Below, in pieces: positions 18,134-26,194 of a stretch of DNA of 64,000 nt (the stretch's first letter is position 1; every line of letters starts with the position of its first letter). The translations under genes were made by a program, and so were the position numbers. The notes below the pieces were generated by a model. That model was not told the origin of the DNA and did not search any database. It was given only the letters and a program-made list of their open reading frames with translations. This stretch comes from Desulfatibacillum aliphaticivorans DSM 15576 (GTDB taxonomy: Bacteria > Desulfobacterota > Desulfobacteria > Desulfobacterales > Desulfatibacillaceae): positions 19,170 through 83,169 of the forward strand of contig NZ_AUCT01000031.1 in assembly GCF_000429905.1 (NCBI RefSeq), given 5' to 3'.

Positions 18134-19519
18134 TTACACCCCCAAAATCAACTTGGCCGACGTGAAGTAGATAAGCAGCCCGGTGATGTCCACGACTGTG
18201 GTTAGGGCCGGGCTGGCCACGATGGCCGGGTCCCATTTCATCTTTGCTGCAAACAAAGGCAAAATCGCCCCCACCAGGGTGGCGGTAACCACCTGCAGCG
18301 CCAGGGCGGCGGCTATGGCGACCCCCACCTTGGCCAGGGAAATTCCCATGGGGATGTTGTCTCCGTGGGAGAGAAACATGACCTTTAGCCAGGACAGGCC
18401 CCCCAAAATCAGCGCCAGCAAAACTGAAATTTTCAATTCCTTATAAAGCACCCTGAAGGTGTCCTTGGGCGAAATTTCTTTTAAGGCCAGGGCGCGCACC
18501 ACCACAGTCGCCGACTGGCTGCCCGTATTTCCGCCGGTATCCGCCACCATGGGCATATAAAGCGCCAGAATCAACATATGCATGAGGCTGGCCTGAAAAG
18601 AATGAATGATCACGCCGGAAATCAGGCCCAGGGCGGCCAGGCCCACAATCCAGTAAGCGCGGTTTTTAAAATGAATCCAGGACGGGGTTTTAAGATATAC
18701 GCCGGCTTCGTGGGTTCCGGTGATAGCCGCCAGCTTCTCCATGTCCTCCGTGGTTTCCTGGGTGATGACGTCCAACGCGTCGTCATGGGTGAAAATTCCC
18801 ACCAGGGCGTCGCCTCCGTTGACGACAGGCAGGGCCAATAGGTCGTATTTCTGGATTTTCCTGGCAGAGGCTTCCTGGTCGTCCTCCACCCGGGAAAAAA
18901 TCACATCCTTGTGCATGATGTCCCCCACCCTTGCGTTGCGCCGCGCCGTAATAAGGTCCTTTAAGGATACAAACCCAAGCAGCCTGCGCTTTTCGTCCAC
19001 CACATAGGTGTAATAAATGGTTTCCTTGTCCGGCGCTGCTTCACGCAGGCGGTCGATGGCCTGGGATGCGGTGAGGTCCGCTGAAAGCACGGCGTAGTCC
19101 GAGGTCATGACGGCGCCGGTGGTCCCCTCTTCATACGAGGCCAGGCGGCGGATATCCTCCCGCTCAGCCTGGGCCAGGGCCGGCAGCACGTTTTCCTGCA
19201 GTTCGCTGCTCATTTTCTTGAATAAATCGGCCCGGTCGTCCGGGGGCATGTCCGCCAGCAGGGCGGCAAGGTCCTTCCGGGGCATCCCGGAAGCCATGTT
19301 CACTTGAACGTCTTCATCCAGATGGCTGAAAATCTCAGCGCCCAAAGGGGCCGGAGCATGGCCAAGGACTACCCGCGCCTCGCTGTCCGGAAAGGAAGAC
19401 AAAGCGTCGGCGATGTCGGCCGGATGATAGGATTGGCAGTAATTCTTTACGGATTGATAATCGGCGTGCGCGAGCATTTCGCGCAGTTCAATGATGTGGA
19501 GCGGATTTTTGATGTTCAT
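18134..19519 (-). CDS. mgtE: MgtE family magnesium transporter
   Basis: Mg2+ channel/transporter of 461 residues. The order is: cytoplasmic MgtE N domain of helical repeats (about 20-125, including LLADMPPDDRADLF), two CBS domains (about 135-255), plug helix and five transmembrane helices (about 285-460). The pore motifs PMVADTGGNTGSQS and the C-terminal PALTTVVD are conserved. The N and CBS domains close the pore when cytoplasmic Mg2+ is high. An AGGAGGTG ribosome site is four bases before the ATG. A 200-base leader with a small ORF precedes it (separate entry), suggesting control by Mg2+ at RNA level. Confidence 0.95.
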   Translation of the reverse strand: MNIKNPLHIIELREMLAHADYQSVKNYCQSYHPADIADALSSFPDSEARVVLGHAPAPLGAEIFSHLDEDVQVNMASGMPRKDLAALLADMPPDDRADLFKKMSSELQENVLPALAQAEREDIRRLASYEEGTTGAVMTSDYAVLSADLTASQAIDRLREAAPDKETIYYTYVVDEKRRLLGFVSLKDLITARRNARVGDIMHKDVIFSRVEDDQEASARKIQKYDLLALPVVNGGDALVGIFTHDDALDVITQETTEDMEKLAAITGTHEAGVYLKTPSWIHFKNRAYWIVGLAALGLISGVIIHSFQASLMHMLILALYMPMVADTGGNTGSQSATVVVRALALKEISPKDTFRVLYKELKISVLLALILGGLSWLKVMFLSHGDNIPMGISLAKVGVAIAAALALQVVTATLVGAILPLFAAKMKWDPAIVASPALTTVVDITGLLIYFTSAKLILGV

Positions 19520-19578
19520 GATTCACCTCCTTTTGAGCCGCGGCGAAAACGCGTGGCGGCCGGAGGCGAATCAACGGG

Positions 19579-19713
19579 CTATAACGAACCGGAGAGCCTG
19601 CCCATCGCGAAGGGGGCCGCATTGCGTGTACGCCGCAAAGCAAAGGCGCATGAGCGCCATGCGATTTGTGCGTCCGGACAACGGGGACTGTGACTGTCTC
19701 CTGGGTCGTTCAT
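19579..19713 (-). CDS. Putative 44-codon leader ORF upstream of mgtE
   Basis: Small open frame 60 bases upstream of mgtE, with a strong AGGAG eight bases before its ATG. The peptide begins MNDPGDSHSPRCPD, is rich in Arg, Ala, Ser and Pro, and has no membrane segment. Mg2+ transporters in enterobacteria are controlled by leader peptides, and others by M-box RNAs. I could not match the RNA to the M-box consensus by eye. The region contains several hairpins (for example GGGCG-CGCCC about 40 bases upstream of the ORF start). The sequence may instead be a structured RNA whose translation is incidental. Confidence 0.4.
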   Translation of the reverse strand: MNDPGDSHSPRCPDAQIAWRSCAFALRRTRNAAPFAMGRLSGSL

Positions 19714-20046
19714 GGGGCTTTCTCCTAATGAGTTCTGATATACGGGCGAACGTCCGCCCTCCTTAGCCGAGAAAGGATTATCCTCCTGATCATATTGGAA
19801 GGCAAGAAAAATATTCGGCCGAAATCACTTCTGACTTAGCAGGCTAGTAAAATGACATTTATAAAATTTTACACTGACTATGATTTCTCATTTTTTAACA
19901 TGAAATACCACATCAATTCTTGACTAATCCGGAAGGGTGTGACACGGTTCAGCCTAATTCAACAATCGTATAAACTTTTTGCAATAGGTTTGCAGGGGGG
20001 ATGTTTTTTCGACGAGCAATTGGTTTTTTGCTAGTGAGGGAGAAAA
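19714..20046. other. Intergenic region between the mgtE leader and the LRR gene (divergent)
   Basis: About 330 bases, AT-rich in the middle. It must hold the promoters of both mgtE (minus) and the LRR protein (plus). A GGGCG-gacgtt-CGCCC hairpin lies at the mgtE side. A TTGACT at about 19920 is a possible -35 for the plus strand, but no convincing -10 follows. No gene seen. Confidence 0.4.
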
Positions 20047-21936
20047 ATGCCCAAATACGCCCGTTTGCCGATTATCTTCACGCTGGCTTTATTCTTTTGG
20101 GTTCCCCAGGTTTCGGCTCAAATACCGGAAGCGGAAAGGGCGGCCCTTATAGCGCTATACACCGCTGCGGGGGGAAGCAGTTGGACGAATGCAAGCGGTT
20201 GGAAAGAGGAGCCTCTTGCAGAGGACGGATTTGCAGAGCCGGGGACGGAAGCCGGATGGTACGGCGTGACATGCAATAATGACGAAAGCCATGTGACCGG
20301 CCTCGCTCTTTCGGGAAACGGCTTGACAGGGACTATCCCCGCGGATGTATCCGACCTGCTCCTGTTGGAGACTCTCGACCTGTCGAAAAATGCAATAGAA
20401 GGGGAAATACCCGCTTCGCTGGGAAGTCTGAGCGCGTTGACCGGCCTGTATCTTCATCGCAACCAGTTGGAAGGCTCGCTCCCCGCCTCCCTGGGAAATT
20501 TAGGCGCCCTTGAACAACTGTACGCCAATCGCAACACCCTTTCCGGGCCCTTGCCCGAGGAATTCTCCAAGTTGTCGGAGCTCAGGATACTGGACATCCA
20601 TCACAACTTGTTGAGCGGTGAAATTCCTGCATGGTTGGGAGATCTTTTCTGGCTGCAGCAAATATTGATCCACGCCAACAAATTTACCGGGAGGATTCCG
20701 GCGGAGTTGACCAATCTCTTCATGCTGACCAAGCTGAACGTCAGCGAAAATCGCTTGACAGGCGGCCTGCCATGCGGCTTTGGCGGCCTGTCTCAGCTTC
20801 AGGAATTCCTGGCCTCCCGAAACAGCCTTTGCGGAAGCATTCCCTCCAGCATTGGAGGCCTCACTAGTCTCATTGTCCTTGATCTAAGCAATAACCGTTT
20901 TTGCGGACCTATTCCCGAAGAAATCGTCCACCTGGCCTCCCTCCAGGACGAAAAAAATGATTTCAGGTACAATCAACTTTTTACGGATGATGCGGCAGTT
21001 CGCGCCTTTATGAACGCCAAGCAGACGGGCGGAGATTGGGAATCCTATCAGATCGATTTTTTCTACGCCGGAGATTTAAACCGCGATTCCATCCTGACCT
21101 TGGAGGACGCCCTGGACGCTTTGCAATTCATGGCGGCCAATTTAAGCCAATGTCAAGACATCGCTGCAGGCGACGTCAATCAGGATGACAAAATCGGCAT
21201 GGAGGAAGCTCTACACGCCATGCAAGCCTTTGGGTCGGCGCCCGTTATCGACGCTGTTCAGAGCAAGCAAATTGAGGAAGGGAAGCCCCTGAGTTTTACC
21301 CTGCAGTTGGAGGCCCCTGGAAGCCCGCCGGTTCGATTCACCATGACCAACATGCCTTTAAGCGCCTCCCTGAACCCGGAAACCGGGTTGTTCTTCTGGA
21401 CCCCGGGAATCCAGGACGCCCAGGTGCACCAACCGGTCTTCTGGTGCGAGAACGCCCAGGGCGGAGGGAATTACGCCTCCACGACGATCACCGTCACCCA
21501 GGGCATTGTTGAGGAAGGATGGGTTCTGGAGGACAATGAGCAGCCTACCACCCTGGATGTGGATTTGACCCTCCGTTGGAACACCCAGGATGCCATTGAG
21601 GCGGACGCAATCTGGAGCATCGCCCACCAATGGGGAGAAGATCCGGCCTACCATGCCTCAGTGGAAGGCTCGGCCCAAGGTGCGCCGGGCGTCATGAATC
21701 AGGATTACACATTCAACTTTTCCTTCACTTCGTCAGACCCGATGACCACGGACTTTCCGTTTTTGGATGGGGAAGTGATCACATACACCCTGAATCTGAA
21801 AAATCTGATGTTTTATCAGGGCGCCTCGGCCGGAAATTGGGACTCCTTGCTGCCCATATCACCTGGTGTGTTGGAGTTGGAGCTTTCGGGAAGCGTGACA
21901 GGCTCCAAGGTTTGGGGCGAGGGTCTAACCCCATGA
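20047..21936 (+). CDS. Secreted leucine-rich-repeat protein with dockerin-like EF hands
   Basis: Exported protein of 629 residues. A signal peptide (about 1-25, ending SAQ) is followed by a cap region with WYGVTCN, then about ten LRR units of 24 residues (about 80-300) of the plant-like type, LxxLxLSxNxLTGxIP. Next are two dockerin/EF-hand-like units, GDLNRDSILTLEDAL near 342 and GDVNQDDKIGMEEAL near 376, then an Ig-like putative domain with the LNPETGLFFWTP motif (about 415-480) and a unique C-terminal about 130 residues. Dockerin units bind Ca2+ and sometimes cohesins; no cohesin is seen here. Probably a cell-surface or secreted adhesion or recognition protein. GAGGGAG precedes the ATG; a terminator follows. 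Confidence 0.88.
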   Translation: MPKYARLPIIFTLALFFWVPQVSAQIPEAERAALIALYTAAGGSSWTNASGWKEEPLAEDGFAEPGTEAGWYGVTCNNDESHVTGLALSGNGLTGTIPADVSDLLLLETLDLSKNAIEGEIPASLGSLSALTGLYLHRNQLEGSLPASLGNLGALEQLYANRNTLSGPLPEEFSKLSELRILDIHHNLLSGEIPAWLGDLFWLQQILIHANKFTGRIPAELTNLFMLTKLNVSENRLTGGLPCGFGGLSQLQEFLASRNSLCGSIPSSIGGLTSLIVLDLSNNRFCGPIPEEIVHLASLQDEKNDFRYNQLFTDDAAVRAFMNAKQTGGDWESYQIDFFYAGDLNRDSILTLEDALDALQFMAANLSQCQDIAAGDVNQDDKIGMEEALHAMQAFGSAPVIDAVQSKQIEEGKPLSFTLQLEAPGSPPVRFTMTNMPLSASLNPETGLFFWTPGIQDAQVHQPVFWCENAQGGGNYASTTITVTQGIVEEGWVLEDNEQPTTLDVDLTLRWNTQDAIEADAIWSIAHQWGEDPAYHASVEGSAQGAPGVMNQDYTFNFSFTSSDPMTTDFPFLDGEVITYTLNLKNLMFYQGASAGNWDSLLPISPGVLELELSGSVTGSKVWGEGLTP

Positions 21937-21970
21937 AAAAACAGGCCGGACAGCATGCGCCCGGCCTTTG
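21937..21970 (+). terminator. Bidirectional-type terminator after the LRR gene
   Basis: AGGCCGG (21943-21949) and CCGGCCT (21961-21967) form a 7-bp stem, with A6 upstream and TTT downstream. It could serve the LRR gene and also the convergent flavodoxin gene. Confidence 0.6.
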
Positions 21971-21994
21971 ATCGCTGTATCTATATATAAAGAT

Positions 21995-22816
21995 TTACAG
22001 ATAAATTTTGCTCTGCTTTTTGTTCAGATCCTGGGGTGTGGACTTTTCCATCTCCATCCTTTGGGCGAACACGCCGCTCATGTCATTGATCTCCAAGGCG
22101 TCTTCCGGGCATACGTCCAGGCAGCCCAGACAGGCGATGCAAAGCGCGGGGTCGGCCTCCCCTTTTTCAGCGTCCATGGCGCCGCTGGGGCATTGTTCCT
22201 GGCAGGCCATGCACAAGCTGCACTCCTTGCCGTTTCTGGTGGGCAGCTGAGTCAGGGCTTTGAATCGGAATCCCTCGATGGCGTCCAGAAATTCCTCGTT
22301 CATATCGGTCTTTTCCAACTCACCCAAAACGCCCCCGTCTTTGCCGGAAAAACGGGCGTAAACCGCGGCGGCATAGTCCTTTGCAGCCGCATAATCCGAG
22401 GCGTCCGGCCGCTGGGGAACCGCTTGCCAGCCGCCCCTGTTAAAGGTATGGGCGCCCAGGAACTCGGCCGAAGCGACTACGGTGAAGCCGGCGGTCGCCA
22501 ATATCTCCCTGGTGGAGTAATGGCAGGGATGCACGTGAAACCCGCCGTAGGTGAAATACATGGCCGCCTTTTTTCCCTGGCCGTTCAGGGTCTGCAGCCA
22601 TTCCCGCAACACCCGGGGGGCGCGCATGGAATGGATGGGAGCCCCGAAAATCACGCCGTCATAAACGGAAAAATCCATGGGCTCCTTGCGGCCGGCGGGA
22701 ACAGTGACGTCAAACTTCTCCACTTGGGCGCCCAGTTCGGCAAGGGCCGATTCTATGACGTCCGCCATCTTTTTGGTGTTGCCAGTGGCCGAAAAATACA
22801 GGACGGCAATCTTCAT
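21995..22816 (-). CDS. EFR1-type flavodoxin/ferredoxin fusion protein
   Basis: Electron-transfer protein of 273 residues. The N-terminal flavodoxin-like domain (1-160) has the FMN phosphate loop YFSATGNTKKMA. The C-terminal bacterial ferredoxin domain has two 4Fe-4S sites, CSLCMACQEQCP near 200 and CIACLGCLDVCP near 230. This is the EFR1 family architecture seen in anaerobes. Partners are unknown. It is the last gene of a marR-methyltransferase-EFR1 operon, 15 bases after the methyltransferase, and so is probably under MarR control. Confidence 0.9.
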   Translation of the reverse strand: MKIAVLYFSATGNTKKMADVIESALAELGAQVEKFDVTVPAGRKEPMDFSVYDGVIFGAPIHSMRAPRVLREWLQTLNGQGKKAAMYFTYGGFHVHPCHYSTREILATAGFTVVASAEFLGAHTFNRGGWQAVPQRPDASDYAAAKDYAAAVYARFSGKDGGVLGELEKTDMNEEFLDAIEGFRFKALTQLPTRNGKECSLCMACQEQCPSGAMDAEKGEADPALCIACLGCLDVCPEDALEINDMSGVFAQRMEMEKSTPQDLNKKQSKIYL

Positions 22817-22831
22817 GTGCAGTTCCTTTCC

Positions 22832-23395
22832 CTATTTAAGGGGTATGCATTTCAAATATTCGGGCTTCTCTTCCGCAATGCTCCAGGCCCCGGACTCCAA
22901 TATCTTGGCCTTGGTCCGCTCCCGGGGCTGGTGGCCGTCGTCAATAAACAGCACGGCCGAAGACTTGGCGAACCGGTTTATCTCCTTCAAAAAAGCCGTT
23001 GGTTGGCTCACCATATGGAACATGTCAAAAGCCCATACCAGGTCCACGGACTCGTCCTCCAGGGGCGCCTTGTCCTTGGCCGCCAGCACGGGTTTGACGT
23101 TGGTGAGGCCTCCCTTTTGAATCCGTTTTTCCACGGCCTCAATGGCCAGCTCATGGACGTCAATGGCGTACACCGTCCCCTTGAGGCCGACCTTGCGGGA
23201 AGCGCGGGGAATATAAGAACCCGGCCCGCATCCGTAATCCGCCACCGTCATTCCTTCCCGGATGGGAAGTTCCTCCAGCCGAGAATCCACGGGAAAAAAC
23301 CGGTCCCGGATGTTAAAAATGAAAGACATGCCCCGGAAGGCCCATCCGGGCATGCGATCCATCCTTTGGCCGAATCCCTTTTCTTTCAGACTCAT
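22832..23395 (-). CDS. Class I SAM-dependent methyltransferase
   Basis: Protein of 187 residues with a Rossmann-type methyltransferase core. Motif I VADYGCGPGSYIPRAS binds SAM, the acidic residue follows in VYAIDVHELA, and motif IV-like VDLVWAFDMFHMV is clear. The N-terminal GMSFIFNIRDRF resembles methyltransferases acting on small molecules or arsenite-like substrates, but no ArsM cysteine triad is visible. Substrate unknown. AAGGAG eight bases before the ATG; it lies between marR and the EFR1 gene. Confidence 0.85.
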   Translation of the reverse strand: MSLKEKGFGQRMDRMPGWAFRGMSFIFNIRDRFFPVDSRLEELPIREGMTVADYGCGPGSYIPRASRKVGLKGTVYAIDVHELAIEAVEKRIQKGGLTNVKPVLAAKDKAPLEDESVDLVWAFDMFHMVSQPTAFLKEINRFAKSSAVLFIDDGHQPRERTKAKILESGAWSIAEEKPEYLKCIPLK

Positions 23396-23442
23396 GGTGT
23401 AGGCTCCTTTGTTTAGTAGGTATACGCTTTTTGCAAAAAAAT

Positions 23443-23925
23443 TTAACCGCGCTGCCCGAAAAACTCGATCAGCTTGTCCAAAAACTCGTCCAAAAAAACC
23501 AACTGTTCCTCGGGCATGCCGAAAAAATAGTCCTTAAACCCTCCGTCCATGGTCTCGTGCCAGTGCTCATGGGCGAAAAAAGCCACCTTGCCTTTGGACG
23601 TCAGGTGAACCAGCAAGCGGGAGCTGTTATCCGGATCCGGAATCTTGTCCACAAGCCCTTTGGCTTCCAGCTTTTTAAGGGTTTGCGACACCGCCCCCTT
23701 GGTAACGCCCATAAAATCCGCCAAATCGGTCACGCTCACCCCCGCATGATGGCCCACGGCTTCTATCATATGGATTTCAGCGCTGTGCAAGTCCTGTTCT
23801 ATGCCAAACTTCCTGGGCTGTTTTTCCAGGTCCTGCCAGATCTTTACGGCTTTCATGAATTTTCCGATCAGGGAGAACGGCGTCGGCTTGTTCGCGTTCG
23901 TATTCATGAAGGAAGCGTATAGCAT
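23443..23925 (-). CDS. MarR family transcriptional regulator
   Basis: Winged-helix regulator of 160 residues (or 154 if the in-frame ATG at 23907 is used). The DNA-binding core SVTDLADFMGVTKGAVSQTLKKLEAKGLV and the wing DPDNSSRLLVHLTSKGK are typical. It probably represses its own operon with the methyltransferase and EFR1 genes, because a perfect palindrome lies immediately upstream. No Shine-Dalgarno is visible before either ATG, so leaderless initiation is possible. The effector is unknown. Confidence 0.87.
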   Translation of the reverse strand: MLYASFMNTNANKPTPFSLIGKFMKAVKIWQDLEKQPRKFGIEQDLHSAEIHMIEAVGHHAGVSVTDLADFMGVTKGAVSQTLKKLEAKGLVDKIPDPDNSSRLLVHLTSKGKVAFFAHEHWHETMDGGFKDYFFGMPEEQLVFLDEFLDKLIEFFGQRG

Positions 23926-23933
23926 CTAAACAC

Positions 23934-23948
23934 TAATGTCAAACATTA
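23934..23948. promoter_or_regulatory. Palindromic operator candidate for the MarR regulator, overlapping a TTGACA box
   Basis: Minus strand TAATGT-ttg-ACATTA is a perfect 15-base palindrome, nine bases from the marR ATG. A TTGACA (23942-23937) overlaps it. The matching -10 is not clear: TATACG is 15 bases on, within the coding region if the first ATG is used. Confidence 0.55.
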
Positions 23949-23991
23949 TTTTTCTATCTGCATTTTTTATGGAGCTGAAAAACCGCCTTGG

Positions 23992-25920
23992 TTACACCTG
24001 AAAACGGTTAGCCATATTGCTCAAAGACTCCCCAAGCTCCTTCAGGCTTCCGGTGGACTGCTCCAGCTGCCTGGCGCTGTCCATGTTTTGCTCGCACACC
24101 TGTTTTATGTTTTCCAGGGCGTGCGCCAATTGCTCCATGCCGGCCAATTGCTGGTGGCTGGAGGCGGCGATTTGCCGGGAGGACTTGGCGGATTCCGAGG
24201 AGCTTTGGGACAATCTGCGGATGGCTTCCTCGGCTTCGGAGGAGAGCATGCCGCCCTCATCCACGGCTTTGGAGCCTCGTTCCGTGGCCATGACGGCGGC
24301 GCTTGTGGCTTTTTGGATCTCTGAAAGAATGTTCCGGACCTGCTCTGTGGCCTGCTTGGACTGGTCGGCCAGGGTCTTGACCTCCTGGGCCACTACAGCG
24401 AAGCCCTTGCCGAAGTCGCCGGCCTTGGCCGCTTCTATGGAAGCATTGACGGAAAGCAGATTGGACTGATTGGCCAATTCGTTCACGGCGTCGATGATCT
24501 CGGCGATGTTCTGGGTCTGCTCGCTCAATTTGACGATGCTTTCGGCCACATATTCCATTTCCGCTCTAATGCGCTCCATGCCGTCCAAGGTCTTGGCCGT
24601 GGCGGACAGCCCGCCTTGCGACACTTTTTCCGTGGCTTCCGCGGTTTGCGCCACTTCTTCGGCTTTTCCGCTGGAGAGGCGGACGGTTTCCTTGACTTCC
24701 TCGCCGGTTGTGCTGATTTCCGTCACCGAGGCGACCATTTGGGCGGCGCTGGCTGCAAACTGGGAGGCGGCGCCGGAAATCTGAGAGGTGAGATTGGCCA
24801 GATAATGGGCGGAGTCCATGATTTCCTTAATCATGTCCTGCTGGGCGTCCATGAAGGTGTTAAACCACGAGGCCAGGTCGCCAACCTCATCCTGATTGGC
24901 GATCTTTATCCTTTGGGTCAGGTCTCCCGCTCCCTGAGCCACGTCTTTGAGGCCGTCGCGCACGGTCTTCAGGGGCTTCAGGATGGAAAACTCCAGGAAG
25001 AACCAGATCCCCAGAGCGATGAGCAGCATAAGGATCAAACCTAGACCGATCACCCACTTGGCCATAATCCTGACGCCCTTGAGGATCTCACGATCCTGGG
25101 CGTTGACCGCCACGAATAAGTCCGTGCCCTTCACTTTTGTGATGGCTGCAGTGTAGATGATTTTCTTCCCGTTCTCCTCCCGCACTATATTATGATAAAT
25201 TGCGTCCTCATTGCCTGAGAAGCCTTTATCAAGGCCGATATCGGTAAGATTCAGCGTAAAATCAAGACCTTCATCCGGGTGAGTGAGGACCAGCCCCTGG
25301 GAATTGATCAGGAAGGCGTGTCCGCTTTCCACGGTCTTTTCCTTCTCCATGAATCGGCTGCGGAAAAAAATCAAATTGATATTGGCGGTCAGGGAGCCCT
25401 TTAGGGAGCCGTTTTCCACGCCCACTTGAATTGGAATCACCGGGAGCCCGGACAGGGGGCTTTTCATCGCCTGATATATTATGTATTTCTCATTGGAAAT
25501 CAGCACATTCGCTTTTTTCCCGGAATCTGCATATTTGATCGCGGCCTCCATGTCGTCAGAGGCGATGGGGGTTCCATCAACATCCCGTAAAGTGACAAGT
25601 TCAAAAAAAGGGTACAACTCCACAAGGCTTTCAAAATCCTCGGTCACGCTCTCTCTGGACGCCTGCCCCAAAAAATTGTCTTTGAGGGAATTGCGGTAAT
25701 GGGCCTGCCTGGAAAGGCGAATCAATTCAGACGTGTTTCTGCGCACCCAGGAGCCTAAATGGGCCGCTGAGGACGCCGCCTGGCTGGAGATGCGCGCCTC
25801 GGAATTTTTGACAAGCACGGTGCTAAGTTTGAAATAGTTGATGGCGCCGATAATGCTTAAAAAAACAAATGCGACGAGCACGGCGGGAAGCATGAACTTG
25901 ATGCGGAGGCTTTTCTTCAC
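23992..25920 (-). CDS. Methyl-accepting chemotaxis protein with dCache-like sensor
   Basis: Membrane chemoreceptor of 642 residues. It has a first transmembrane helix (about 8-28), a periplasmic sensor of about 250 residues with dCache features (TLRDVDGTPIASDD, GHAFLINSQGLVLTHPDE), a second helix (about 285-310), a HAMP domain and a cytoplasmic signalling domain with the hairpin tip SIEAAKAGDFGKGFAVVAQEV. It binds CheW/CheA at that tip. The frame is open to 26046, but the GTG at 25920 gives the expected (M)KKSLRIKF start and has AGGAAAGG nine bases upstream; the longer version would run through a terminator region. No che genes are nearby. Ligand unknown. Confidence 0.92.
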   Translation of the reverse strand: MKKSLRIKFMLPAVLVAFVFLSIIGAINYFKLSTVLVKNSEARISSQAASSAAHLGSWVRRNTSELIRLSRQAHYRNSLKDNFLGQASRESVTEDFESLVELYPFFELVTLRDVDGTPIASDDMEAAIKYADSGKKANVLISNEKYIIYQAMKSPLSGLPVIPIQVGVENGSLKGSLTANINLIFFRSRFMEKEKTVESGHAFLINSQGLVLTHPDEGLDFTLNLTDIGLDKGFSGNEDAIYHNIVREENGKKIIYTAAITKVKGTDLFVAVNAQDREILKGVRIMAKWVIGLGLILMLLIALGIWFFLEFSILKPLKTVRDGLKDVAQGAGDLTQRIKIANQDEVGDLASWFNTFMDAQQDMIKEIMDSAHYLANLTSQISGAASQFAASAAQMVASVTEISTTGEEVKETVRLSSGKAEEVAQTAEATEKVSQGGLSATAKTLDGMERIRAEMEYVAESIVKLSEQTQNIAEIIDAVNELANQSNLLSVNASIEAAKAGDFGKGFAVVAQEVKTLADQSKQATEQVRNILSEIQKATSAAVMATERGSKAVDEGGMLSSEAEEAIRRLSQSSSESAKSSRQIAASSHQQLAGMEQLAHALENIKQVCEQNMDSARQLEQSTGSLKELGESLSNMANRFQV

Positions 25921-26016
25921 GGGATGGAACCTTTCCTTATTTATTTCATCAAGTTGGGGATGAATGCAAGATGAAGGGCGCAAAACCCTGTTTGGCGGCC
26001 TCCGCCCTATGCATAT

Positions 26017-26055
26017 AAAAAAAGGGCGCACCGTCTTGAATAACACGATGCGCCC
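26017..26055 (-). terminator. Strong Rho-independent terminator after the large flavoprotein gene
   Basis: Minus strand GGGCGCATCGT and ACGGTGCGCCC form an 11-bp stem with one G-U pair, followed by T7. It lies about 140 bases after the flavoprotein stop and about 100 bases before the chemoreceptor start. Confidence 0.85.
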
Positions 26056-26194
26056 ATTGCAATTTCACACGAACTTTTGCAAAAACAACATGCTTTCAAT
26101 ACGTACTAACCAAACAGGCCTATATCCAAACCGCCTGGTGCAACATAGATGACAGCCTAACTACCCCATTCGCACAATAAATTTACTCAGCTTG

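Noticed and set aside
19520..19780. M-box (ykoK) Mg2+ riboswitch
   Set aside because: I could not align the conserved M-box core by eye, so only a generic leader is reported.
22832..23395. ArsM arsenite methyltransferase
   Set aside because: SAM motifs fit but no cysteine triad is present and it lies outside the ars cluster.
21968..23416. 482-codon plus-strand frame opposite the EFR1 and methyltransferase genes
   Set aside because: Covers two well-supported genes in antisense, with no ribosome site and no family features.
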